Source: an uncultured Clostridia bacterium | Lineage (GTDB): Bacteria > Bacillota > Clostridia > Oscillospirales > Oscillospiraceae | Reading direction: 5' to 3' | Length of the DNA stretch: 10,447 nucleotides | Assembly: GCA_946539175.1 (NCBI GenBank) | Contig: CAMNHH010000077.1 | Coordinates: 1-10,447 of the forward strand | In this document: positions 1 to 7,103 of the stretch, in pieces | How positions within the stretch are numbered: position 1 is the stretch's first letter | Layout of the letters: each line of letters opens with the position of its first letter | Translations under genes and position numbers: made by a program | The notes under the pieces: model-generated | Databases searched by the model: none | Told to the model about the DNA's origin: nothing | The model's input: the letters and a program-made list of their open reading frames with translations, nothing else

Positions 1-947
1 TGCAGGGCTTCTCCTCCTCCATGCCGGAGGACGTGCAGCTGGAGATGCTCCACTCCGTGCCTGGCCTGGAGCAGGCCGAGATGATGCGCCCGGCCTACGC
101 CATCGAATACGACTGCGTGGATCCCACCGAGCTGCTGCCCACCCTGGAGTGCAAGAAGGTCCCCGGCCTCTACGGTGCGGGCCAGTTCAACGGCTCCTCC
201 GGCTACGAGGAGGCCGCGGTCCAGGGCTTTGTGGCGGGGGTCAACGCCGCCCTGAAGCTGAAGGGGGAGCCCCCCATGATTCTGAAACGCTCCGACGGCT
301 ACATCGGCGCGCTGATCGACGATCTGGTGACCAAGGGCACCGAGGAACCCTATCGGATCATGACCTCCCGCAGCGAATACCGCCTGCTGCACCGGCAGGA
401 CAACGCGGATCTGCGGCTGAGCCCCATCGGCCACCGGATCGGCCTGATCTCCGACGCCCGCCTGGCCGCCGTGGCGGAGAAATACGCCGCGGTGGAACGG
501 GAGATCAAACGCCTGGAGCATACCGGCGTGGCGAGCTCCCAGGCGCTCAATGACTTCCTGGCCGCCAAAGGCTCCTCCGCCGTGGATACCTCCGCCCGGC
601 TGGCGGACCTGGTGCGCCGCCCGGAGCTGGGCTACGGCGACACGGCGGCCTTTGACCCGGAGCGCCCGGCCCTGCCCGCCGCCGTGACGGAGCAGGTGGA
701 GATCCAACTGAAATACGCGGGCTACATCGCCCGGCAGCAGAAGCAGGTGGAGGAGTTCCAGAAGGCTGAAAATCGCCGCCTGCCGGAGGATATCGACTAC
801 GCCGCCATACCGGCCCTGAAGGCGGAGGCAAGGGAGAAGCTCGCCCGCATCCGTCCCGTCAGCATCGGTCAGGCCGGCCGGATCTCCGGCGTCAGCCCGG
901 CGGATCTGGCGGTCCTGCTGGTCTGGCTGGAGCAGAAGAAACAATAG
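1..947 (+). CDS. mnmG: MnmG (GidA), tRNA uridine-34 5-carboxymethylaminomethyl modification enzyme, C-terminal part
   Basis: This is the last 314 codons of mnmG; the frame is open from base 3 and the start lies outside the window. With MnmE, the FAD protein MnmG installs the carboxymethylaminomethyl group on the wobble uridine of certain tRNAs in the cytoplasm. The end of the FAD/dinucleotide fold is recognisable by GLYGAGQFNGSSGYEEA, which matches the family GQxNGxxGYEEAAxQG signature. It is followed by TSRSEYRLLHRQDNADLRL and the helical C-terminal domain with YAGYIARQQKQVEEF and RPVSIGQAGRISGVSP, the region known to contact tRNA and MnmE. Full-length MnmG is about 630 residues, so roughly half is present and it looks intact to its TAG stop. 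In many Firmicutes rsmG follows mnmG directly; here the next gene is an unrelated surface protein with its own promoter. Confidence 0.97.
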   Translation, partial: QGFSSSMPEDVQLEMLHSVPGLEQAEMMRPAYAIEYDCVDPTELLPTLECKKVPGLYGAGQFNGSSGYEEAAVQGFVAGVNAALKLKGEPPMILKRSDGYIGALIDDLVTKGTEEPYRIMTSRSEYRLLHRQDNADLRLSPIGHRIGLISDARLAAVAEKYAAVEREIKRLEHTGVASSQALNDFLAAKGSSAVDTSARLADLVRRPELGYGDTAAFDPERPALPAAVTEQVEIQLKYAGYIARQQKQVEEFQKAENRRLPEDIDYAAIPALKAEAREKLARIRPVSIGQAGRISGVSPADLAVLLVWLEQKKQ

Positions 948-955
948 GTCCCGCC

Positions 956-994
956 CCGGCAGCCGGAGCTTTTCCCTGGCTTTTCAGCTCTTTT
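956..994 (+). terminator. Possible weak terminator after mnmG
   Basis: Just after the mnmG stop, a short CCGG-CAG-CCGG hairpin (956-966) is followed by AGCTTTT. A second stem, GAGCT (966-970) with AGCTC (986-990), is followed by TTTT. Both stems are short and the second loop is long, so intrinsic termination here is only a possibility. It would fit the independent promoter that starts about 55 bp further on. Confidence 0.25.
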
Positions 995-1001
995 GCGGTC
1001 C

Positions 1002-1046
1002 GTTCACAAAATATTCCGGCTTTGTTCACAGAAAAAAGTTACAAAG
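1002..1046. promoter_or_regulatory. Candidate operator upstream of the SLH-hydrolase promoter
   Basis: Two copies of GTTCACA (1002-1008 and 1024-1030) lie exactly 22 bp apart, about two helical turns, on the same strand. Overlapping the second copy, CTTTGT (1020-1025) and ACAAAG (1041-1046) form a 6-bp inverted repeat that ends three bases before the -35 hexamer at 1049. The position is right for a regulator of the downstream gene. The motif matches no binding site I can name, and short repeats in AT-rich promoter DNA can arise by chance. Confidence 0.25.
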
Positions 1047-1048
1047 TG

Positions 1049-1077
1049 TTGACAAAATCCCCCGGGTCTTGTAAAAT
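1049..1077 (+). promoter_or_regulatory. Sigma-A type promoter of the SLH-anchored hydrolase gene
   Basis: A perfect -35 hexamer TTGACA (1049-1054) is followed after 17 bp by TAAAAT (1072-1077), which matches five of six bases of the -10 consensus. The predicted start of transcription is near 1084, giving a leader of about 64 nt before the ATG at 1148. AT-rich DNA lies directly upstream of the -35. Its quality suggests a well expressed, mostly constitutive gene, separate from mnmG. Confidence 0.8.
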
Positions 1078-1136
1078 AGTATGAAGTATAGGACGACAGC
1101 AGGATGCCATTCTACACAGGATGGTTGACATAATAC

Positions 1137-1141
1137 GGAGG
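1137..1141 (+). promoter_or_regulatory. Ribosome binding site that fixes the start at 1148
   Basis: GGAGG lies six bases before ATG 1148. The in-frame upstream ATG at 1121 has no comparable site and would add nine polar residues ahead of the signal peptide. The start at 1148 is therefore preferred. Confidence 0.85.
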
Positions 1142-1147
1142 AACGCT

Positions 1148-4100
1148 ATGAAGTATTTGCTCCATCGCACGACAGCTCTGCTGCTGGCGCTGCTGCTCTT
1201 GTTCAGCGCCGGGAGCGTATTTGCCTTTGCGGCCCAGACCAGCCTGCCGGATCCGGCCTGCGTGCTGGGCACCACCCCCTCCGCCATGCTGGCGGGCGGC
1301 GGCCGCCAGGTCCATACCGATCAGGGCGACCTGATCCTGCGGGACGAGGACGGCGCCATCTGCCGGATGGACCGGCTCAAGACCCCCCTGGTGGAGGGCC
1401 CCGCCTCCCGCCTCAATTATCTGGACGGCGTGCTCTACTTTGCCCGGGAGGGGGAGGAGAGCTTCGACCTGTGCGCCTATGATCTGGAGAAAGCGGAGGA
1501 GACGGTGCTGCTGGCCCAGTTCGCCGGTCGTTTGGGACAGCTCTATGCCGTGGACGGGGACTGCCTGATGTTCTCCTGCGGCAACGCGGTCTGGCGTCTG
1601 GAGCTGGACAGCCTGGATTACCGGGTCGTCCGCTATGTGGAGGATCTGCGCAGCTTTGTCCCCACCGGCTGCGGCCTGCTTTACACGACGGGCGCGCTGT
1701 TCGACTATAGCCTCTACGCGGACGGTCAGCTGCTTGCGGAGCATGTGGACAGCTATTACGTGGACTTTGACCGCAATGACGAGCTGGTCTACGCCCAGAA
1801 CGGCGGGGACTATCAGATGGATCTGACCGCTGCCTTCGGCGGCGTGGCCGTACCGGCTGCCTTCACCGGCTGCGACGATTATACCAGCCTGGCTGCGGAC
1901 GTGGAGGAGGAGCTGACGCCGGAGGAGGCTTTGGCGGAGTTCCAGCAGGAGGCGGAGCGCCTGGCCAAAGAGCATGACGAGATCGTGGCCAGATACCCCG
2001 GTATCCAGGAGGGACAGGCAGCGCCCCCCGATCCCGCCGACGCGGACCCCAACGATCCCCAGCTTCCTGAAGGATTGCTTCCCGAAGCTGACCCGGAGGA
2101 AACGGAGGAAGAACCCACCGAGACCGCGCCTGTCGAGACTGAGCCCGCCGCGCCCGTCGAGACTGAGCCCGCCGCGCCCGCCGAGACCGAGCCGGCCGCG
2201 CCCGTCGAGACCGAGCCAGCCGAGACCGAGCCGGCCGCGCCCGCCGAAACCGCGCCGGCCGCGCCCGTCGAGACCGCGCCTGCCGAGCCGGAACCCAATG
2301 ACGCTGCGGGGTCCCAATCCGGTCTTCCCATAGAGGATGGCTCCCTGCAGCCCGGCAAGGACAGCGGCCGGGACCAGGCCCCCACCGTGACCGGCGAGGA
2401 GAGCACCAAGCCCTCCGGCACCGGCAGCGCCTCCGTGGGAGAGGCCATCGAGGTGGTGGAGCCCCCCGTCTACGCCGCCCAGGTCTTCAGCGGCAGCGCC
2501 CTTCGGGCCACCGTCACCACCGGCCAGCAGAACATCGTCCGCCGGGCCCGCCAGGTGCTGAACATCCAGTGGACCCCCGTGAAGAGCTTCGGCGGCTGGG
2601 GTTATTACGACAGCAGCTACGGCACAAAGATCTGGTACAGCGCCGGCACCACCTACCGGGGCGTCCCCTACGGCCAGGGCATGGTTTACGTTCCTTGGTC
2701 CGCTTCCCTGACGGACTTTATTGCTGCGGTTAAGAATTCCGGCAGCAAGCTCTACACCACCCGAAACACCGTCAGCCGGGGCTCCCAGTACTACGGCACC
2801 GACTGCTCCGGCTTCGTGTCCTGGTGCTGGAATCTGAGCCGTCGGACGCTGAACAACAACACCTCCGGCATGGCCCAATCCTCCATCTCCACCCGTGTCG
2901 GCAAGGACTACACCATGATCCAGATCGGCGATGCCCTGATCAATGAGAACAGTTCCTGGAGCCACAGTCGTCTGGTGACTGACGTTACCTACAAGAGCGA
3001 CGGCGTCACCATCGATACCATCGAAATATCCGAAGCCAACCCCACCACCGGCCACACCGGCTGCTGCTACTCCACCCGCTACAGCGGCAGCTCCCTGAGC
3101 AGCATCACTGCCGGCAAATACGCCATCTACCGCAGCAACAGCCGCGGCAGCGCCAAGTATACCCACGAGTGCGTGGTGCCCCTGGACGGCGACTACTGCA
3201 CCGTCTGCGGTGCGGGCGTTGGCGGCGGTGATGATTCCACCCCCGATGTGAACAAATACATCCGGCCCGGCATCGACGTCAGCTATGCCCAGGGCACCGT
3301 CAGCTGGAACACCGTAGCGCCGCTGGTGGACTTCGCCATCCTCCGCATCGGCTACACCGGCTCCCTGTCGCCCACCATCGGCAAGGACTCCTACTTTGAC
3401 GCCAACGTGGCGGGCTGCGAGGCCAACAATATTCCCTACGGCATCTACTTCTACGCCGGCGCCACCACGGAGGAGCAGGCAGTCCAGGAGGCTGAGGCAG
3501 TGATCGACTACCTGGGCGTCATGTCCGGCAGCGGTCATATCCCCGCCCTGCCCATCTTCTACGACGTGGAGCAGAACAACAATATCCTGTCGTTGGACAA
3601 TACCAAGCTGCTGTCTGTGATTACCGCCTTCTGCAGCACCATTGAGAACTTCGGCTTCCGGGCCGGCGTCTACGCCAGCACCAACGTCTGGAACACCCGA
3701 CTCACCCACAGCGCCTACAACCATTGGGCCCGCTGGGTGGCCCAGTGGGGCAGCAACTCCATGACCGCAGCCGGCGGCGCCAACGTGTGGCAGTATGACA
3801 ACAAGGGCTCCCTGGCCGGCATCAGCACCAACGTGGATCTGGACTACTGGATCGGCACCGTCGGGAACACGGAGCATCCCAGCACGGCCAGCATCACCAG
3901 CCCCGGCTGCGCCACGGAGGGAAAGCTGAGCTACAGCTGTGTGAGCTGCGGCCAGCAGGGAGAGAATCCCATCTCGCCGCTGGGCCACGTATACTCCGGC
4001 GGCATCTGCCTCCGCTGCGGCCATAAGCAGACCAGCGCGGCCCGTTTCATCGACGTGCCGGTGGACAAGTATTACAGCACGGCGGTGTACTGGGCGGTGG

Positions 4101-4588
4101 CCCGGGAGATTACCGTGGGCACCAGCGAGAACACGTTTTCTCCCTATGCGAACTGCACCCGGTCCCAGATCCTCACCTTCATCTGGCGGGCCAACGGTCT
4201 GCCGGAGCCCAAGGCCACGACCAGCCCCTTCCTGGATGTGACGGAGGAGAAGTATTTCTTCAAGCCTGTGCTCTGGGCGATGGAAAATGGCATGACCAGC
4301 GGCATAACTGAGACCCTGTTCGGTCCCAACGAGAGCTGTACCAGAGGCCAGGCGGTCTACTTCCTGTGGCGGGCAGCCGGGTCGCCGGAGCCCGAGCGGG
4401 AGAACATGCCCTTCAAGGACGTGACCGAGGAAGCCTACTACTATAAGGCGGTCCTCTGGGCCAAGCAGAACTGCATCACCGCCGGTACCAGCGAGACCAC
4501 CTTCAGCCCCGGCGCCACCTGCAGCCGGGCGCAGATTGTGACCTTCCTGTACACCGTCTATCACGCCCTCAACGATGAAAACGAGTGA
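1148..4588 (+). CDS. SLH-anchored, secreted cell-wall hydrolase with NlpC/P60-like and GH25 muramidase domains
   Basis: The product is 1146 residues. A signal peptide (MKYLLHR, then a Leu/Ala-rich core) probably ends near residues 26-29. Residues about 35-245 form a beta-rich, propeller-like region with repeated DGVLYF-type strands, and about 256-285 a charged helix. Residues about 323-383 are a Pro/Glu/Thr/Ala repeat linker. An NlpC/P60-like peptidase region (about 455-670) carries the Cys nucleophile in DCSGFVSW (Cys553) and a likely catalytic His in SHSRLVTDV (His606). A GH25 muramidase domain (about 705-905) has GIDVS (Asp710), the catalytic pair in YDVEQ (Asp806, Glu808) and a closing VDLDYW. 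A Cys module (921-957) leads into three SLH repeats starting near 966, 1027 and 1088, with TRSQ, TRGQ and SRAQ motifs. By family, GH25 cuts glycan strands, NlpC/P60 cuts stem peptides and SLH binds secondary cell-wall polymers. An autolysin or wall-remodelling role is inferred; the natural target could also be other bacteria. The domain set is unusual but no part looks broken. Confidence 0.9.
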   Translation: MKYLLHRTTALLLALLLLFSAGSVFAFAAQTSLPDPACVLGTTPSAMLAGGGRQVHTDQGDLILRDEDGAICRMDRLKTPLVEGPASRLNYLDGVLYFAREGEESFDLCAYDLEKAEETVLLAQFAGRLGQLYAVDGDCLMFSCGNAVWRLELDSLDYRVVRYVEDLRSFVPTGCGLLYTTGALFDYSLYADGQLLAEHVDSYYVDFDRNDELVYAQNGGDYQMDLTAAFGGVAVPAAFTGCDDYTSLAADVEEELTPEEALAEFQQEAERLAKEHDEIVARYPGIQEGQAAPPDPADADPNDPQLPEGLLPEADPEETEEEPTETAPVETEPAAPVETEPAAPAETEPAAPVETEPAETEPAAPAETAPAAPVETAPAEPEPNDAAGSQSGLPIEDGSLQPGKDSGRDQAPTVTGEESTKPSGTGSASVGEAIEVVEPPVYAAQVFSGSALRATVTTGQQNIVRRARQVLNIQWTPVKSFGGWGYYDSSYGTKIWYSAGTTYRGVPYGQGMVYVPWSASLTDFIAAVKNSGSKLYTTRNTVSRGSQYYGTDCSGFVSWCWNLSRRTLNNNTSGMAQSSISTRVGKDYTMIQIGDALINENSSWSHSRLVTDVTYKSDGVTIDTIEISEANPTTGHTGCCYSTRYSGSSLSSITAGKYAIYRSNSRGSAKYTHECVVPLDGDYCTVCGAGVGGGDDSTPDVNKYIRPGIDVSYAQGTVSWNTVAPLVDFAILRIGYTGSLSPTIGKDSYFDANVAGCEANNIPYGIYFYAGATTEEQAVQEAEAVIDYLGVMSGSGHIPALPIFYDVEQNNNILSLDNTKLLSVITAFCSTIENFGFRAGVYASTNVWNTRLTHSAYNHWARWVAQWGSNSMTAAGGANVWQYDNKGSLAGISTNVDLDYWIGTVGNTEHPSTASITSPGCATEGKLSYSCVSCGQQGENPISPLGHVYSGGICLRCGHKQTSAARFIDVPVDKYYSTAVYWAVAREITVGTSENTFSPYANCTRSQILTFIWRANGLPEPKATTSPFLDVTEEKYFFKPVLWAMENGMTSGITETLFGPNESCTRGQAVYFLWRAAGSPEPERENMPFKDVTEEAYYYKAVLWAKQNCITAGTSETTFSPGATCSRAQIVTFLYTVYHALNDENE
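2132..2290 (+). repeat. 24-bp tandem repeat encoding a Val/Ala-Glu-Thr-Glu/Ala-Pro-Ala-Ala-Pro linker
   Basis: About 6.5 imperfect copies of a 24-bp unit encode [VA]-E-T-[EA]-P-A-A-P in frame. The first two copies (2132-2155 and 2156-2179) are identical at the DNA level. A shortened 15-bp unit sits at 2204-2218, which suggests past deletion by slippage. All visible length differences are multiples of 3, so copy-number change would alter linker length without breaking the frame. The linker separates the propeller-like region from the catalytic domains and probably acts as a flexible, extended spacer in the cell wall. Confidence 0.9.
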
Positions 4589-4612
4589 GGCACGAGCCCC
4601 CAAAGGATAACG

Positions 4613-4648
4613 CGCCCCCGCGCCGGGATCGATCCCGGCGCGGGGGCG
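4613..4648. terminator. Perfect 36-bp palindrome, probable bidirectional terminator
   Basis: Bases 4613-4630 are the exact reverse complement of 4631-4648. As RNA this folds into a 15-bp all-GC stem closed by an ATCGAT loop, in either direction of transcription. It sits between two convergent genes, 24 bp after the hydrolase stop and 17 bp beyond the pcrA stop. The following T-runs are short (TTT on the plus strand, TT and TTT broken by other bases on the minus strand), so it is not a textbook intrinsic terminator. Position and stem strength still make transcription termination or 3'-end protection the best reading. Confidence 0.75.
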
Positions 4649-4665
4649 TTTCCACGTATTTGAAC

Positions 4666-7086
4666 TTACAGCTTTTTCATGTGGGCGGAGGCGGTTTTGG
4701 CCAACAGGCGCTTGGTCCCGGCCCCGTCAAAGGCAATCTCCAGCATGGCGTCGCTGCCCATCCTGGTGACGCTCAGCACCATGCCGCGGCCAAAGGACTT
4801 GTGCTCCACGCTGTCCCCCGGACGCAGCTCCAGACTGGGGGCCGGGTCGTGCGCGGCGCTCTTCCAGGCTGGGACGGCCGGGCGGCTCCGGTTCCACTGA
4901 TTGTAAGCAGAGCGTCCGCCGGGCTGCTCCCGGGGCGGAAGATCGTCGTAGAGCATCCGCTCCGAGGCCTGCGCCGCCTTAGGCTGGGACGGCTGGGCAA
5001 TCAGCTCCGGGGGAATGTCCCGGATGAAGCGGGACAGGCGATTCACCGTGGTCCGCCCGTAGAGCATCCGCTGGCGGGCGTAGGTGACCGTGAGAGTCTT
5101 CCTGGCCCGGGTGATGGCCACATAGCAGAGCCGCCGCTCCTCCTCCAGCTCGGTCTCCTCCCCGATGCTCCGCAGACTGGGGAAGAGACCGTCCTCCGCG
5201 CCAACCAGGAAAACGTGGGGGAATTCCAGGCCCTTGGCGCTGTGAATCGTCATCATCACCACCGCGTCGGCCTGGGCGTCGTACTGCTCGATGTCGGTAT
5301 ACAGGGCGATCTCCTCCAAAAAGCCATGGAGGGAGGCGTCCCCCGGGTGGCTCTCCAGGTAGGCCACCAGAGAGGAACGGAGCTCCCGCACATTCTCCAG
5401 CCGGGTCCGGCTCTCCAGGTCGCCCCGGTCCTCCAGCATCTTGGCGTAGCCCACCTTTTCCACCATGGCGTCGTAGAACTCCGGCAGCGGCAGACTGTCC
5501 AGCAGCCTGGCGCAGTCCTCGATCAGCACCGCGAAGGCGCTGAGCTTGGCGGCGCTTTTCTCCAGAGCAGGGTAGTGGTAGGCGTCCGCCAGCACCAGAT
5601 ACATGGGCAGATGCTGGTTCTCCGCCAGCCGGCGCAGGGTCTCCAGGGTCTTGGCCCCGATGCCCCGGGGCGGATTGTTGACGATGCGGTTCAGCCGCAG
5701 ATCGTCCGCCCTGTTGTCGATGAGCTGCAGGTATGCCAGCATATCCTTCACCTCAGCCCGGTCAAAGAAGCGGGTGCCGCCGATGATCCGGTAGGGGATG
5801 GCGTTGAATTTGAAGGAACGCTCCAGGGCGTTGGACTGGGCGTTGGTCCGGTAGAGGATGGCGAAGTCCCGGTACTTGGCTGGGGGCATCTGGGCAAAAA
5901 TCTTCCCGGCCACGTAGTTGGCCTCCTCGTTCTCGGTGGCGGTCTCCTTCACGGTGATGCGGGGACCGTCCTCGTTTTCGGTCCAGAGCTTTTTGCCCTT
6001 GCGGCCCTTGTTGTGGGCGATTACTGCGTTGGCCGCATTCAGAATGGACTGGGTAGAGCGGTAGTTCTGCTCCAGGCGGATCAGGCGGGCGCCTGGGAAG
6101 TTCTCTTCAAAGCTCAGAATATTCTCAATGGTGGCGCCCCGGAACCTGTAGATGCTCTGATCGTCGTCGCCCACCACGCAGATGTTGTCCCGGCCCCCCG
6201 CCAGCAGGGCGGAGAGCAGGTACTGCAGATGGTTGGTATCCTGGTACTCGTCCACCAGCACGTAGCGGAAACGACGCTGCCAGGCAGTCCGGACCTCCTC
6301 AAAATCCTGCAGCAGCTTCACCGTCAGCAGCACGATGTCGTCGAAGTCCAGAGCGTTGGCCTCCCGGAGCCTGCGCTGGTACTCGCTGTAGCAGGCGGCG
6401 ACGACAGCAAAGCGCTCATCCCCCGCTGCTGCGGCCCTGCCCTCGTAGTCCTCCGGGAACTGCATGGCGTCCTTCGCCCGGGAGACGTGGGAGAGGATCA
6501 GCCGGGCGGGCAGCTCCTTTTCGTCCACCCGCCTGTCCTTCATCACGTCCTTCATGACCCGTTCGCTGTCGGCGGTATCGTAGATGGTGAAGCGGCTGTC
6601 GTAGCCCAGCCGGCCGATTTCCCGCCGCAGGATGCGGCAGCAGGCGGCGTGGAAGGTCATGGCCCAGATCTCACCGGCCTCCGGTCCCAGCATGTCGGCC
6701 AGCCGCTCCTTGAGCTGGTTGGCGGCCTTGTTGGTGAAGGTGATGGCGATGATCCGCCAGGGCTCCACAGGCTGCAGGGCGCAGAGGGCCGCCGTCTCCG
6801 GGTCCATTTTGCCGGGCCGGGCCGCGGCGGCCTCCAGGGCCTCCAGCTCCGCGGGGCCGAAGCCCTCGGGGATCTGATCGGAGTCCGAGCCCTTGCCGAA
6901 GCGGATCAGATTGGCGATCCGATGGATCAGCACTGTGGTCTTGCCGCTTCCGGCGCCGGCCAGCAGCAGCAGGGGGCCCTCCGTACACAGCGCGGCCTGG
7001 CGCTGCATCTCGTTCAAATTGTCGAATTCCCCGGCAATCAGCGCCCGCCGCAGGGTGATGAATCGTTGTTTCTGTCTCTCATCCAT
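4666..7086 (-). CDS. pcrA: ATP-dependent DNA helicase PcrA/UvrD (superfamily 1A)
   Basis: The product is 806 residues, a usual-to-slightly-long length for PcrA. This 3'-5' helicase acts in nucleotide excision repair, replication restart and removal of blocked complexes. All SF1A motifs are present in order: Walker A GAGSGKT (44-50), Ia TFTNKAA (116-122), II VDEYQDT (278-284), III GDDDQSIYRFRGA (306-318), IV LEQNYRST (338-345), V TIHSAKGLEF (613-622) and VI YVAITRARKTL (655-665). The C-terminal tail (about 756-806, GDSVEHKSFGRGMV) matches the small domain that in PcrA/UvrD proteins contacts RNA polymerase. One oddity is about 40 extra residues between Walker A and motif Ia (roughly 64-108). 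The start is supported by GAGG at 7097-7100, ten bases before ATG, and by the N-terminal stretch preceding NEMQRQA. It follows yihY by 17 bp and is probably co-transcribed with it. Confidence 0.97.
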   Translation of the reverse strand: MDERQKQRFITLRRALIAGEFDNLNEMQRQAALCTEGPLLLLAGAGSGKTTVLIHRIANLIRFGKGSDSDQIPEGFGPAELEALEAAAARPGKMDPETAALCALQPVEPWRIIAITFTNKAANQLKERLADMLGPEAGEIWAMTFHAACCRILRREIGRLGYDSRFTIYDTADSERVMKDVMKDRRVDEKELPARLILSHVSRAKDAMQFPEDYEGRAAAAGDERFAVVAACYSEYQRRLREANALDFDDIVLLTVKLLQDFEEVRTAWQRRFRYVLVDEYQDTNHLQYLLSALLAGGRDNICVVGDDDQSIYRFRGATIENILSFEENFPGARLIRLEQNYRSTQSILNAANAVIAHNKGRKGKKLWTENEDGPRITVKETATENEEANYVAGKIFAQMPPAKYRDFAILYRTNAQSNALERSFKFNAIPYRIIGGTRFFDRAEVKDMLAYLQLIDNRADDLRLNRIVNNPPRGIGAKTLETLRRLAENQHLPMYLVLADAYHYPALEKSAAKLSAFAVLIEDCARLLDSLPLPEFYDAMVEKVGYAKMLEDRGDLESRTRLENVRELRSSLVAYLESHPGDASLHGFLEEIALYTDIEQYDAQADAVVMMTIHSAKGLEFPHVFLVGAEDGLFPSLRSIGEETELEEERRLCYVAITRARKTLTVTYARQRMLYGRTTVNRLSRFIRDIPPELIAQPSQPKAAQASERMLYDDLPPREQPGGRSAYNQWNRSRPAVPAWKSAAHDPAPSLELRPGDSVEHKSFGRGMVLSVTRMGSDAMLEIAFDGAGTKRLLAKTASAHMKKL

Positions 7087-7103
7087 TTTTGTATGTCCTC
7101 AGT

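Noticed and set aside
1125..1136. Second TTGACA followed by TAATAC as another promoter
   Set aside because: The two elements are adjacent with no spacer and overlap the ribosome site region, so they cannot work as -35 and -10.
1121..1147. Upstream in-frame ATG at 1121 as start of the hydrolase
   Set aside because: It lacks a ribosome site and would put Asp/Arg-rich residues in front of the signal peptide. ATG 1148 has GGAGG at ideal spacing.
1112..4603. 1163-codon minus-strand ORF opposite the SLH hydrolase
   Set aside because: The plus strand encodes a signal peptide, two enzyme domains with catalytic residues and three SLH repeats. The minus translation is low-complexity Gly/Ala/Val with no recognisable domain.
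4945..5075. Repeated GTAGAGCATCCGC at two places in pcrA
   Set aside because: It encodes the similar peptides RMLYDD and RMLYGR in the helicase. The copies are short, in coding sequence and without any other repeat structure, so this is chance or codon bias.
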